From Ornithodoros turicata (Eukaryota; Arthropoda; Arachnida; Ixodida; Argasidae), in NCBI RefSeq assembly GCF_037126465.1, contig NC_088201.1, positions 142,230,376 through 142,294,375 of the forward strand: a stretch of 64,000 bases of DNA, in the 5' to 3' direction. The position numbers and the translations under genes were made by a program. Within the stretch, counting starts at the first letter, position 1, and every line of letters starts with the position of its first letter. Positions 44,962-57,716 of the stretch are shown here, piece by piece. The notes under the pieces were generated by a model. It was not told the origin of the DNA. It was given only the letters and a program-made list of their open reading frames with translations, and did not search any database.

Positions 44962-47629
44962 TTCCAGCTGCCACTGTTTTCACCGATGGTTGGGCCACTT
45001 CTTGATCGCAAAGAACTTCCCGCGAAAATGGAAAAACTCCTCCAGCTTCAACTCCAGGATTAACTCATTGAGTACTTGGAGTAAGTACATACGGTACTCA
45101 AGAACAAATTTAAGGCACACAATTAAGAAATACCCATAACAGTTGGTAAAACCAAAGGGGAACCACATTGCGTAATGTACACAACATATTTGCTCTGCTA
45201 TTCATGTCCTGCTTGCTATATAGCTTGTTATGGTAAGTGTTGCTGGTATTTGCTGCATAGGGTGAAGAAACTGAGACTCGATGTAGCTGCATTTGAGAAC
45301 ATCTTAAAGTGTTACCGGTAACAAATTTGCATCCAAGACCAACGCAATTTGCCCAGCTGAGTTCTTTGTGATTTTTTTTCTTTTCTAGTTTAGTGACAAT
45401 GGACTGATAGTTAATGAAGAGCCTTGGACGCTGCGCGAGCAATACAAGGCACTGGGGCGATGCTTGGTAAAGTATTACCCATACATAAGCTGGCCTAAGG
45501 TAAAGCCTGGAACAAAGGGACAAAATGGCAAGCACTGTTGGGTGAGTGGTCACATCATTTATTGTGTCAAATCAACAGTAATCCCCCTGCCAGCTGCATG
45601 AAGTAACATTGGGAGCCTCTTGCAACTAAATTGATGCAGCTTTGGTACAGTTTAGCATTATGATTTGAGCATATTCCCCCTGCAGAGCATTTTCATGAAC
45701 CGGTTGGCACTAAAACGGAAGATGCGCCGGTTGAGAGCAAAGCGTATTAAAAATAAGCGTCCCACTAGTGATGTCCAGTGCATCACAATGGAGAGTAGTG
45801 AAGACGTCCTTGGGGGTCCTTGGTCGTGCCGTGAGCTGTGATGAGGCACTGAGCGAACTAAATGTGAGTGAAGGCAATTAGAAATTTTGTTGCCTCTGAC
45901 CAAGACCCGCATTTTCACAGAAACGCTTACCACTTACGAATTTCTGAATTATTACAGTTCTTCGGTTTATTTTAGGTCATGTAGTTTGCAACAGAGAGTT
46001 AAATTCATGGAGACAGCAACCTAACTCTGCAGATGTGTCATGATTCATGAACTTGTGCCTAGAGTGCTGTACTCTTACTACCCTCACTTACCATGCTCCT
46101 CAATGCTCCTTATTGCTGGAGCGGTCCCTGGAGACTGTCAGGATATTTAATATAACAATATAAACTTGTGTAGTACAAGTGCGATAGAATTCAAGACTTG
46201 GAGACTTGCTCTTGTTGTACAGATGTTACAATATCAGTGGTTTGGGGCCCTGTGTGAAGTGCTAGTGTGCACGTCACACAGGGAGCGCGAGGCCCACGTC
46301 CGAGCTCAATTTTTAGCCCCTAGTTTCAGCCAACCACCTATTTGTTTGTGCCACATGTTTCTTTTCGTTTTTTTTTAATATCATGGCTGTTCCCTTTCTA
46401 TTTTATGTAGGAACCGGCACACTTGGCACACCGGCAGACTTGGACTGCTTCTTGCTGCCTCTTGTCACTGGCTGTGCTGTCTGAGGTTTTCCCTGGGTTT
46501 TCCGAAGACTTTCCAGACGAATGTCGGCACAGTTCCCCGTGAAGTCGGTCCAGGACGCATACTAACCCCCTGTCCCCCACTCCTTTCTGCTGTGCTCTCT
46601 CCATCTGTCCACGTCTGCATGCAGCTCATAGCCACAGTTCCTTCGCGGCACTAACACGGAATTTAAAAAAAAATGCTTCCTGCGGAGAAAAAAATTGCTT
46701 CATCGTATGAAGTTAGGAAGCTAGAGTACTCTGAGAAGCTGCCAGCATACTTACTCAACGAGGACGTAGTACGTGCTCACTTTTTTTTCTTCAAATTATT
46801 TCCTGCAATCAGTTTTGCCGCATTGGACTAGGTATAGTGCAGAAACTCGCAAACTGTAGCTGACAATTAGTGTAACAAGCGCGGCCCATACTTAGAAAGC
46901 GTAATTCTTGCACTTGCTTGTTCGAGATTTAGCCCCTTTTCCAATTGTACTATTCTGCACCAAGACAAGCAACAATAATGCATGCAGTGATTGATCTGAG
47001 TTACTGTCCTTGATTTGCATTGACAAGTAAATTACAAAGTGCATGACAAGATCAATATTGCAGCTAGCTTTGGAAACCGAACTGAGGTTCCACGGCCAAT
47101 TGAAGGAGATGGTAGAAATGCTCAACTATGTACGCAACATGTTTACTCGGCTACATGGTGGGAACAGCTTCGCAGACATTGACCGCTATCGTCGCTTGAA
47201 GAAGTGCAAGGCCGCACTCATCACGCTAGTAAGTTCCTTGCGTGCGTAAAGTCCTGTAAGGCTTGGACATCATAGTAAAAGGGAAAATAAAAGTAAATTT
47301 TCATTGCAAACTTGCAAGGGTGTAACAGAGCCTTTCATTTCTGCCAGTGTGTTGGATTTTTGTATTTATACGCGTGCAATGTGTCAGTTACACCATGCAT
47401 TTTTCTCAATGAACAGGAGGAGCCCACAGAGGTCCAGCGTGTCCCTGGTCCGGCCTTGTTCTTTTCTGGGAAGAAGTGCATCGTCACAAAGCACGAAAGA
47501 ATCAATCTCCATGACGGCTGCAACATGGAGAGAGCCTTGGTACTTCTCTTATGCGTGCATTATGTGAAAAATTTGAGCTACCCTCACGCCTTTGGTCAGA
47601 CAGTTGGCCTCATCCAAATGTCATTGTGA
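44962..47629 (+). pseudogene. Multi-exon partner gene (SAMD3-like family), decayed
   Basis: Exon-like segments with consensus borders: 44962-45080 (FSPMVGPLLDRKELPAKMEK, with an in-frame TAA near 45060), 45389-45542 (EEPWTLREQYKALGRCLVKY, ISWPKVKPGTKGQNGKHCW), 45686-45863 (basic, SIFMNRLALKRKMRRLRAKR, then TGA), about 46673-46768 (YEVRKLEYSEKLPAYLL), 47064-47228 (LKEMVEMLNYVRNMFTRLHG, then DRYRRLKKCKAALITL) and 47417-47629 (PGPALFFSGKKCIVTK, LVLLLCVHYVKNLSYPHAF). The order matches SAMD3-like proteins, which often sit beside the transposase-like family upstream. The in-frame stops indicate loss of function. Function in the family is not established. Confidence 0.5.
46465..46680 (+). repeat. 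SINE copy, head degenerate
   Basis: GCTGTGCTGTCTGAGGTTTT, TCGGCACAGTTCCCCGTGAA, TCCAGGACGCATACTAACCC and CACAGTTCCTTCGCGGCACT are the body words of the tick-type SINE; the variant tail differs from the 42230 copy. It lies in an intron of the partner gene. Confidence 0.7.
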
Positions 47630-47787
47630 AAGACTCACAGTTTGATCCTGCTCTGCAGACACAACGACTCGTTGCATTCCTTGATGACTTACAATTATCC
47701 ACCGAGCAGTCAGAAAATGCGCCCGCAGTGGTTTCATCCTTTTTTTTTTAACTAACACGTTGCCATGCAAGAGCTCGAACGAAAATA

Positions 47788-48022
47788 CAGGGTGTCCGAT
47801 GAGAAAGTGTCATTATATTTTCAAAAAAAAAAAGTTCAACTTCAGAAAATTATGAAACTACTTGGAATACACACACACACACTCTTTTGTTGCCAAAGAT
47901 TTAGGCAGACGGACTGAATATGTTCCAAAAGTCTGTGTGTGTGTATTCCAACTAGTTTCATAATTTTCCGAAGTTAAATCTATTTTTAGAAATTTAATGA
48001 CACTTTCTCATTGGACACCCTG
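47788..48022. mobile_element. Mariner-like MITE (235 bp)
   Basis: Ends CAGGGTGTCC and GGACACCCTG lie between TA dinucleotides (47786-47787 and 48023-48024). The arms extend about 90 bases, including TTATGAAACTACTTGGAATA and an ACACAC run paired with GTGTGT. No coding capacity. Confidence 0.85.
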
Positions 48023-49129
48023 TATATCCCTGGATGAATTACTCACCAACAGAGAACAGGGAGCAAAGAAAGGCTTACTGAAATAATTTCAGCTAACGGC
48101 CGGTAGCTTCGTACGTATCACTTTCAACGTAGCATGTCACTGGAAGAAGAGATTCATGGCCACCAAGACACACATCCTTAGTTGCATTTGTCTTGCTTCT
48201 AAATTTCAGGTTAGGAAGCGCATAGCATGTCAATGCATGTTTCAGGTGACAAATAGAAGGCTTTCCCGCAATGTGTGAGGAGCACACAACAACCTAACGT
48301 CTACATAACCTTTCTCATTTCTGTACGTTCATGGCAGTCACAGCCAATATTTTAGAGCAAAAAAAAAAAAAGAAAAGGAAGCTGTCCTTTCATGAGGTTT
48401 CAGTTCCCCCGTCACACATTTTGGACAACCTTTTGAAGCAATCTGAAACATGAATTGATATGTTGTGTACAAACCTGTACGCACTTAATATCAACACGGA
48501 AGCGCGAGGCCAGTAGCAATGCCGGTGCCACGATGCTGATTCCGCTCTGGCTGCCTTGCGCTCAATGTCCAGCTTATGACAAGTGAGCAGTACACTTCTG
48601 ATACGAGTTGCCTTACCTACTTTTATCTGCTGCATTCTCATTGCCCGCAGCGCAAAGTACATCACGGAGCAGATAACAATGTATAAGACAACCACCTGCA
48701 GTATTGAAGACACGGACTGCCCTTGTTGTGAGGTGGAGACAGAGTTCACAGCAACCGGTCTGAAACCTTTGCAGAACCTGTCTTGTGGCGTTGGCTTGCC
48801 TGCAGGCCTCGTGCTCTTGTGTTACTCTTAAATGTTCACAGGTTTGTACATTCCCAACCAAAATAATACCAAAACCCCCACAGTCCTGTTAGGAGCACTC
48901 ATTTGCACGTCACTTGTCCCTGTATCACTGTTGCGCTCCTTGTTTGTGGATCACCACCACCTTTGTTCACCTTGCGTGTTTTGAGAACGAAATATTTATC
49001 AGCATTCGTACAGTTGTGTGTACCTTATACTTTTTGTGTAGGCACTAATCAAGATGGCTGAGCAACGCAAGCTATATAGCCGATACACATCCATCGTCGA
49101 ATGGTGTTTATTTTACTTTAATTTGTACA
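48023..49129. other. No supported gene
   Basis: An A-run at 48359-48372 and several short open frames without motifs. A 119-codon minus-strand frame (48390-48749) contains a hydrophobic segment but no recognised domain; I do not call it. Confidence 0.4.
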
Positions 49130-49395
49130 CTTTAAAAGCGTTAAAATCCCCAGTGCCGGAAAGCAAATCAAAGGACGACACAGCACACGGGACAGACTGA
49201 CGAAAAAGGATTTATTATTGTCAAAACCTGCTTCTTAAATACCCTGAGCCAACAACGCCCTCTTCCGCAAGCGCGTTTGCTCAGAATATTTAAGAAGCAG
49301 GTTTTGATAATAATCCTTGTTCGTCAGTCTGTGCTCTGCGTTGTGTCGTCCTTTCATTTGTTTCCCAGCACTGGGGTTTTCACCGCTTTTAAAGT
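49130..49395. mobile_element. Long snap-back repeat, Penelope-like head words
   Basis: Arms of about 110 bases (49130-49240 and 49286-49395) pair with few mismatches. Shared words include AAAGGACGACACARC, ACAGACTGACGAA and TCAAAACCTGCTTCTTAAAT, with CCCAGTGCYGG near the tips. The loop is about 45 bases. No clear target duplication was found. Confidence 0.7.
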
Positions 49396-49946
49396 ATGAA
49401 ATACCGAACAGCCCAATTATAAACCATTTTTTGTAACATGGATATCATTTTTGCTTTTGACATTTTTATGTGCATTAACTGTGCTCATCATATGTTGTAG
49501 TCTCATGAGACTAGACCACACTTTTTTTTTCATCTGCTTGCACACTATATGTGCTAATGTCCCTCACAGTGTATAACCTTTCTGCATTAAGAAGAAATAA
49601 AAACTTCTGAAATGTCTTCCGCTCTTTATTTGTTGCATGGTACATTAATGAAGGAGAACTTGGTAGAAGGAGAAGGAGAACCTTGATAGAATGAGGGCAC
49701 AAGTAGGAATAACTTTTGTTTCGACTTGCGTACATGAAGCATCAACGGGAAGAGGAAACGAAGTGCAGAGCAAGAACAATAAAGTGTACTTTGATCTTAG
49801 GCACAATAGTAATGTGATGTTATCCGTGTTATTCTTTTTCTTTTTTTTTCAAATTTTAACCCTTTCAAGACGGACTTTTATCTCCGATAACTGCTAGCGC
49901 CGTGAGCTGCGGCGCGGTCTTAACGGCTGATCCTGAGGCGGTCGCC

Positions 49947-50827
49947 ATGGGGAGCACAAGGAAACAGAAGCTCCGTGATTGGCATGTATGTAGTTTTACC
50001 CTGTCTTGCTAAACGTAACGTATTATTTGCATATATTTGTACGTTCACGGTTTTGTCCATCCAGGGAGTCGGAAAAACAAACTTGAAAAGTATAGCGGTT
50101 CGTTATCATGAAAGATGCAGGTAAGTTAGGGTAAGGTACCATTGTACTTTCTCGCGCATTTCTGTCTGAATTTCATCGGGAGGGCCCGCTGTGACGATTG
50201 CTATTTTTCTCCTGCTGTTCAGGTGAATCGCTAAGTGAAGCTGAGGTAAGTAACGTTGCACGAAACTGTTTTCACTGTTTTGCTCGCAATTATTGTAATT
50301 TGGATAGTTGCAGTAGACGCTCGGCGGAGGGTAAGTTGGCTGTATATTTTCTGAAACAAATTCCCCATTATCATTGGGAACTGTTTTATTTGTCTTTCGG
50401 TGCTCTGGTCGTTATGCCTTACGAGTATTTCCAGTATCCGCCGGCTGTATATGGTGAGTTCGCATGAGCAGAAATAACGCTTTCTTGCAGCGGTAAACGA
50501 GATCTGGGTAATGTTGACATTTTGCTCGTAATCATTGAAAATTTGTAGTTCGAATCTTTGCAGCACCTGCTCAGGAGAACGGTGACTTTGCATTAATGGA
50601 ACTGATACCTTTTTGCAGTGATGATTTGATTCAGACATTGATGTGTCATGTAACTGAACGAGACTTTAATTTCAGAAACCTTCCAACAAAGGGTTCACAA
50701 GTGTCACATCGGAGAGCCCGTTACCAATTACGGAAACTGTTTTAAGCTTCACGACTGCCCATTGACACCGGATGTGTTTGCAGACATTGCGATGAGATAT
50801 TCAACGTGTTTGTGTTGTGTGCTCTGA
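49947..50827 (+). CDS. Putative small gene with a Cys-rich last exon
   Basis: Exon 1 is 49947-49985 (MGSTRKQKLRDWH, donor GTATGT). Exon 2 is 50065-50120 (GVGKTNLKSIAVRYHERC, donor GTAAGT). A 17-nt exon 50314-50330 (donor GTAAGT) fits the phase, giving SRRSAE, and joins the last exon, which starts at 50676 after TTTCAG. That exon reads ETFQQRVHKCHIGEPVTNYG and continues to TGA at 50825, with six Cys including LCC near the end. Other short exon-like pieces (50223-50245 and 50434-50452) do not keep phase and may be alternative or false. AATAAA at 50922-50927 supports a transcript end. No family recognised. Confidence 0.35.
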
Positions 50828-50921
50828 GGAAACAATCTCGGACGTGCGCACGTGTGTTGTATATGTGTATGTGCATAATATTGGATACCACATCCAATGT
50901 ATGTGTTGTTCGTGTTTGCTG

Positions 50922-50927
50922 AATAAA
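50922..50927 (+). promoter_or_regulatory. Poly(A) signal
   Basis: AATAAA lies 95 bases after the stop codon of the putative small gene, a normal distance for a short 3' UTR. Confidence 0.45.
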
Positions 50928-50935
50928 ATAGCATA

Positions 50936-52392
50936 ACATTCACGACTGTTTCGTTGGTTCGATGTGTCAGCGTTTGGCTATTTTGGAGAGACAGCTGGTG
51001 CTACGATAGTCGTTCTGACGTGAAATATGCTACTTGTCTGCAAAAGCGTGGGCGGGCAACACCTGGCAAGCACGAATGCTTATCAGGATCTTGCCTGTCT
51101 GCTTTTGTTTAGGCTTTCAGTATTCCGTGAGAATAGTAACGTACCTAATATGTACCGCATGCCAGAAACGGTGCACTGTACCGGCGGTAAAAATGCGGTA
51201 CATTTTTTAAAAAAATGTACAGCTTTTTTATTCGGTACAGAGGCGTTACCCGGTTAAGAGTGTATGGCAAGCACCACCCTGAACATGGCAGACTTCGAGC
51301 CGTGGTTCCATCGTACAACCTAAACCGGAGCGCAATACGTCACAGGCGCGTCTCGTTAGCTTAGTAGCACTGTAGGACCAACGTGAGTACCAAGGTTTGA
51401 AGAAACCCGGGCACCCTCAGTAGCCTATATTGGCCTATCGGATGGATCATACACTGAAATACAATTTGTTGGGGCACGTTCGTTAAATGTGGTGGTGCGC
51501 GAAACGTTTGTAGCGGTGACGGGAATGCGTTTTTTGGAATTAAGACCTACGCTTCCAACGAGTCAAAGATATCAGCTAAATTCCTAACATCTTTTCCTGT
51601 CAAATACTGTGTTTTTTAACTAACGTTATCGGCTATAATGTAATTACTTGCTGTGTAGAGCTGTGAAAGCAGCATAATTTTTCATAATAAAATGTGTATT
51701 GGACGTAAACACCTGTTTCAACACCGCACTTTACACCCTTAATGATCGACATTGCATAAAATGTGGTGTATGTCGATATTACACCTTCAGTAATGCTCTT
51801 CTTCCACTCTTTGCGGGATAGAAGATGGTGTTTTCATAAAAATACACCTGTTTTGAGCGAATAAAGGTGTAAAATAATTTACTGTGCAATTGTCTCACAC
51901 CGCATCTCTCACAGAGTGGCATCTTAGCGAAGTTGTGTGTACTGACCAGCCGAAGGAAAACGATGATAATCAAATTTAGACGAAGAGAACAGTGCTCATA
52001 CGTACGGGCGACTCTCGATTTCGCTTTCAGCCTGATGATTGCTGGCGATTACGAAACTCGAGCAAGTAAAACAAGCCAAGAAGAGCCAAAGCCAAAGCTG
52101 ACCGTGATGTCAGCTGTTCAAGCGGACGATCAGACGGCAAACCAATAACGATTTTTCCGTAAATACAGGGTATTCGTCGAAACTATTTCGAATGTACATT
52201 CAGTAGGCACCGACCTTTGTGCCTGGTCGTTTTTTGTTGTCGTTTGTGACAATGAATTCACCTTGGAGCTGACCTTTACGGTGTACTACGACAAGGAATC
52301 ATATTTTCAGTATTTCAGCAAGCCTTGATGGCTTGGAAACGCCAAGAAAGGCTGCGTGCCTTAGTCTCTTCTTCTATCTGAATATCTTCAAG
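50936..52392. other. No supported gene
   Basis: Words such as GCACCACCCTG and TACACCTTTATT/AATAAAGGTGTA occur on both strands at 51660-51870, suggesting a decayed repeat. No motif-bearing frame. Confidence 0.35.
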
Positions 52393-52701
52393 CTAAGCAA
52401 AGTATACCCAACACAACCACACTGAATATTTTTGAGCATTACGATTATGGCTGTCGTAATGAATATACTGGCATTTGTAGGTGCGTTTCTTATAAAGAGC
52501 AGTCACCAGCCTACCTTGACGGAGAGAAACAGTAACGTCTACGAAACTAACAGGTTTGTCTGAATGATTACAAATAAATTTCATAGCTTGAGGAAAACGC
52601 TGCACAGACTTATCAATTGCATGCATGCCTCGACTCATGTGAAAGCGAAGCAAACAAACACCCTTTATTAACCTTATTTCATTCGCGGCAGCAAATACCA
52701 A
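52393..52701 (-). pseudogene. Penelope-like element RT fragment
   Basis: The frame includes RFPQAMKFICNHSDKPVSF, VDVTVSLRQGRLVTALYKK and YKCQYIHYDSHN, which follow the segment after the catalytic core in Penelope-type reverse transcriptases (F-L-D-V-x-V, G-x-L-x-T-x-L-Y-x-K, Y-L-H-Y-x-S). The YADD core and the GIY-YIG endonuclease were not found. It is a truncated remnant. Confidence 0.7.
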
Positions 52702-52818
52702 CTCAATCTTAACCCCTGAATTATGGTATGCATATGGTATGCTTGGAAGAGAGACAACTTATGAAGTTATATCATTATCTGGTAATGGATGTTTTTTTTT
52801 TTTACCGTTTGTGGGTGC

Positions 52819-52842
52819 AAATAAATAAATAAATAAATAAAT
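52819..52842 (+). repeat. (AAAT)n microsatellite
   Basis: About six units of AAAT, following a T-run at 52792. It may be a LINE tail, but no LINE sequence is recognisable upstream. Confidence 0.7.
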
Positions 52843-55834
52843 GTGGTATTGTTTTCCTGGCACTCTTCACAATTTCACTCTTAAAATACTTTACTTGGAG
52901 AAGCCGGGAGAGGCCCATATGTATCCTACCATCATCCATCACACAGGAGATGACCTGCAAATTTCTGCATCATTCTCTGTTTTGACCGAAGGGTTCATGG
53001 TGGTGGATGCATGGAGGACACAATGGCATTGCTGGTCGCCACCTTAACCGTTAATGTTGTGTACAGTCCTGGAGCTTAACTGATTGACTGTTACATTAAT
53101 GTGGAACCACCGTTTTAGCTTATATAGATTGACACTTTGCACAAATCTAATAATGTGCATCGATTAAGAACTACTAGTTGCCATAACTAGTTGCTGTTCA
53201 TTAATTTCCAGGAAATGCACCATCTTAGAGTGGGTTGCCTCGGAAAGCCCGCCCCTATTCAGTATTTTGCGTGCTACAGCTGTGTGACGGACACCTCTGA
53301 GGTTGCAAGAACACGGCGCATATTCTTGTTATCAGGCGGGGAGGACTGGAAATTAATTTTGGAGTAGCAGCAAAACGTTACTGGAAGACATGTAACAGCA
53401 TACAGAAAGATTTTGAAGACAGTGCGTAAGTGTGACTGGCAAACTTCTTATATGTACAGTAACGATGGCGGCATCAACGGAAAGTATGCACGTGTTACAT
53501 GAATTCTGCAGCAGCATCACCAGCCAGATCATCAGCAAGGTGTTCATGCTGTTGTCAGAAACCTTTTTCATTACGTTTTGCTCATTTTTTAGGAAGCTTT
53601 TCATATCGAATCACGTTCAATTTTCTCTCCCGGTAATGAGAATTCGTTCTCTGCCAGTTCCATCGAGGGATGGCAGCACCGCTGCGAAATTGTTTTCTTC
53701 ATATTTTTTTCCCCTCGGCGCTGGGGGCGGAGCATCCCGCTTGCGCATGTGCCATGTGTCGCTGTCGCAGATCGCAGTGGCAGTGGCTTTGGAGGAAATT
53801 GTCTTCTGTCTCTCGCGCGGCGGTCTTTCCGAAACCTTCGCTCGGAGGGAACGTGGCAACGAGGCTGGTTTCACACAAGTTTTCATGGGCCGAGCACGAG
53901 CATATTTATGTGTATGGGACTGTTCACACAACTGCTGCTCTCAATTCCATATGTTTCAATGGGATCCGTGTTGCGTCTGTGAGGCGCACAGACGAGAAAC
54001 TCTCCTGACGCCGCTGTTGCGCCGAAACTTTTCTCGTTTCATTGGCGCCTTTTCGTTTTCTGCAATATGCAGTCCAAGTTTGCGGACTTTGTTTTCGTCG
54101 GCCATGACGTCGTGCATGCGTCCAGCGTGTTACATCAACCCTGGGCTCGTAACTCAAGTTTCTGCTCTGCGCATCACATTCTCATTATGATCATCATTAC
54201 AGATCTCATAACCCCCCTGTGAGCCATGGGGTAGTGGTCCAATATTGTAGTGTGGAATTTCCTCAGTCATCATCATGCCGTATGTGTTGTTGTGGCTGTT
54301 TGCAGACTTGAAACTCTGGAGTTTGAATGATTCGGGAAAATATTCTTATTTTTAGAGGGTGGAATGAAATGGTGACAGTATCAAGAGAGGGGGAATATAC
54401 GCATACCGCTGCTTCAACAAAATGCAATAGCCTTGGTGGCCCTTTGAGAATCGTTCTTTCGAACAAACGACCAGTAAGTGGGATCCCCTAGGCTTGTGAT
54501 GTAAGGCTGTAGATAAAAAAAAAAAACAATCGGTGTATAAAAAGCTATTTTTTTATGCTTCGCTTTTTCTTTTTTCTTTTTTTTCACGCTCCTTGCTCTC
54601 CTTTATGGAAGTGACGGTTTCCTCCTAGTAAGCGCGGAGCCGTCGAGAGCAAGCGGGTTGCGGCCTGACCTTGAGGTATGATTCACGTATCGTTTGCGCC
54701 TACATTTGTCGATGCTTTTATTGTTTTTAGTGGCGGCGCGTGTGCGAGATGTGGCGTGTATCGCTCAACTGCTCCGATCGTCTCGGCTGGTTTGTCATCG
54801 CTTCGCAGTTTTGCTGACCGCTTCGGGAACGGCTTGAAGTGATAATACATTTGGACTTGCTTACAGAATGAGGGACGCTAATTGGGGAGACGGAACTGAG
54901 AAAAGCCGAGCGACCAACTTGTGTCTGATTTTTCGTTCTTCGCAATTTGGGTGATGATAACATTGTGCACAATTACAGCATGCGGATTAGGCGATACAAA
55001 TCTATCAAGTAGCTATGCGTGGCGTATTACAGAGAAAGCACAGTATTCTGTACATGTCTGCTGCAGTCCCAGTTGGAATCACACCTATATGGCTTTATGA
55101 GCAACGATAAAGGTAGGAATGGACATAGTCGCTGGTCATGTCTCCTGTTTATATGTTGGTATCCGGCTTTCTCTTCTACTGCCCACGCGTTGGAGATAGC
55201 GAACTTGGGGAACCAAACAACCACTACATTCTAACTATGGCTGGAGACACAGTACAGGCTGCACAGCGGCGCACTATCGCTATGATTTCACGTGCCATGC
55301 GCCTCACCTTATTTTGAGTGTGCGTGCCTGTTTAAGAATAGTGGAACACAAAACAAATAAATAAAAAATAAAATAATGAAACGAAGCGGTCTTCTTGCTT
55401 GACACATACTCTCACGCACACACGTAATAATGAAATGACCGATGGAATGAGAAGTTCACGGAATGTGTGAACGTTTTCAAGTGCACTGGAAACACGAAGT
55501 AATCTTGTTCTTTCGTACTGTTTTTGCACTAATGAAACGCATCAATGACTGATATCAGGAGGTTGAAGAGGTTGAAAAAAATAAGCCCACTTCGCATATG
55601 TAATCATAAAGGTCAGAATGGAAAAACAACAGGCGCCCTGCGACAGATTTGTATCTGTTCCCGCGGACAGCTTCTGCTTTCGACAATGCATTTTCGAACA
55701 AAGTAGAGGGTTACCTCTTCTATTCCATACATATTTTTATATTATTAACTAATACTAATCGTTTGTTTTTCTTTCTTTCTTTTTTGCCTTGAACCACCAG
55801 CAAAACTGTCTATACTGTGGTGTGATATATACAG
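52843..55834. other. No supported gene; one longer open frame judged spurious
   Basis: A 252-codon plus-strand open frame (53432-54190) covers GC-richer sequence, but composition is uneven and no domain is visible; both strands are open over much of it. An exon-like segment at 53212-53375 (GCLGKPAPIQYFACYSCVTD) has an acceptor but no known relatives. A C/T and A-rich tract lies at 54520-54590. Confidence 0.35.
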
Positions 55835-57716
55835 TTGTACAAAGAAGTCAGGGTTGGACTTATCTCCACCCTGGAGTATCGTTGTTCCAAGTCACCTCTG
55901 TGCAGTTTCACTCACTTCGTGTGGATGGAAAAAGTGACCGCCGCAAACGACAGCATAAATTTTGATTTTGTTAGAGGATGCCTTTCCATCGGGATCGGGT
56001 ACAGGCAGGCACAAGAACTAACAGCATCAGTCGGCCTCCCATTCCTGTCGCGTAAGCTCTACCAGAAATGTGGGAAAACAGTTGTGGAAAACCTTCAGTC
56101 AGCGACATTAGACTCCCTGAAGAGAGCCGCGGCCGAAAAGGTTGAGCTTGCCAAACAACGGAAGGAGTGTCGCGATCCCGACGGCTTTTCGAACATCCCA
56201 GTCATTGTAGATGGATGATGGATGGAGCAAGCGATCTTTCGGCCATGGGTGGCAATGCGAATAGCGGGGTGGCTGTCATTGTCGGTCGTTACACGCTCAA
56301 GATTCTCTACATCGGAGTACGCAACAAGTCTGCACAACCTGTCGACGCGCTGAGTAGGAGCATAAGGAGCCTCTACCACACTCGTGTTCTTGCAACTGGT
56401 AATCGTCTTCAACGTCCATGGAGCGAGACATTATTGTACAGGGATTCAAAGAAAGTGAAGAAATGTACGGCGTTAGGTACACTACATTGATTGGAGATAG
56501 CAATGTTTCGTTGCAGTCCAGGAACAGGTTCCTTACGGCTGTTCAGTATCCACAGCGGCTGTCCAAGCGAGCACTGATCCGTCAAGGGGGGGCCGTGGAA
56601 CTTGAAAGCAGAACGGAAAAGGGCAATCTTCTTCTGAGATCCAACATGATGACTGAAATCAAGAAAGCAATAGACGTACTCGCAGACAGATCCGATATGA
56701 TGCTCCTCGACGCAACAAGTAATGCCGCTGAGACTTACATTAGCATGGTGGCGCGTACAGTCGGTGGCAAACGCGTTGACTAGGCAAAGAGTAAAAGTTA
56801 CGGTAACAGATGTCGCGTCGCAGCACTTGCATACAACATGAGAGGTGAAAGATGGCACGACTTCTATCTGCGCAAGTTCGTCGCGAAAAGTCCATCATCC
56901 GCTTCGAAGAAATAATAACATCAAGACAAAACGCGCAAAGGCTCCAATGTCGAGAACACCAAACTTCGCAAGCACCGTTGAAGACAAGGACTATGGAGGA
57001 CAGTCTCAAAGACCCGATCTGGACAGGACAATTTTTATTGAGAAAGCTAAAGACTTTGTGCGCGGCATACAGTTGACCAGCCAGGAAGCTCACAGTCTAC
57101 AGAAGTCTACACTACGACACGAAACAAGTCCGACCTATGGCACTCACAAAGAAAGATGAGGATATCATCAACCTGAATACATAGTATATGTCGCCCACAT
57201 AGAAAAACATTCAAGCACTCTTCTTTAGTGAATGTCATAATGTATCCCAAGTCGTTCCGCAGCAAAGATTGTCAGTACGTCATCGACCACGAGAAAACGC
57301 AGCATCATCATTCAAGCGAGATGCCCGAACGTTGAAGTGAATAAATGTGGCCTTTCGTGGACCCTGATATACCCTACGTATGCACCACTCCTGACAGCCT
57401 TATCAACAACGACGGAATCCTCGAAATAAGATGCCCTGTAACAGCACAGAATTACATGACCATCGCAGAAACCGCTCGCAACCATTCCATCGGCGTAAAA
57501 ATATCGAAAGACGGCAGCTTATATCTTCCAGAATCACACAAGTACTTCTATCAAATACTAGCTCAGCTAAACATTGCGAAGAGGAGCTACTGCACACTCG
57601 CAGTGTGGTCGTCGACGGACCTGCAAGTTGTAACCATCAACAGGAACCTTGCGTTCTGGCAAAAAATATTGCCTGACATTAGGAACTTTTATGTAGGATA
57701 TATGATTCCTGAGTAG
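55835..57716 (+). pseudogene. Mutator-like transposase with YqaJ-type nuclease domain, broken
   Basis: The first frame has KEVRVGLISTLEYRC, GCLSIGIGYRQAQEL, TASVGLPFLSRKLYQKCGK and NIPVIVDG ending at 56216. After a frame change it resumes ANSGVAVIVGRYTLKILYIG VRNKS, and from 56418 IIVQGFKESEEMYGVRYTTL IGDSN with VARTVGGKRVD (56760). This is the order of the Mutator-like domain family known from ticks and other invertebrates. Pieces at 56850-57160 include DYGGQSQRPDLDRT. The frame at 57345-57716 reads PDIPYVCTTPDSLINNDG, LEIRCPVTAQNY, YQILAQLNI and WQKILPDIRNFY, the YqaJ (lambda-exonuclease-like) pattern with catalytic D and E-x-K changed to E-I-R. At least three frame changes mark it as a pseudogene. 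Confidence 0.7.

Noticed and set aside
53432..54190. 252-codon open frame on the plus strand
   Set aside because: No domain, uneven composition and long overlapping open frames on the other strand. Length alone is not enough.
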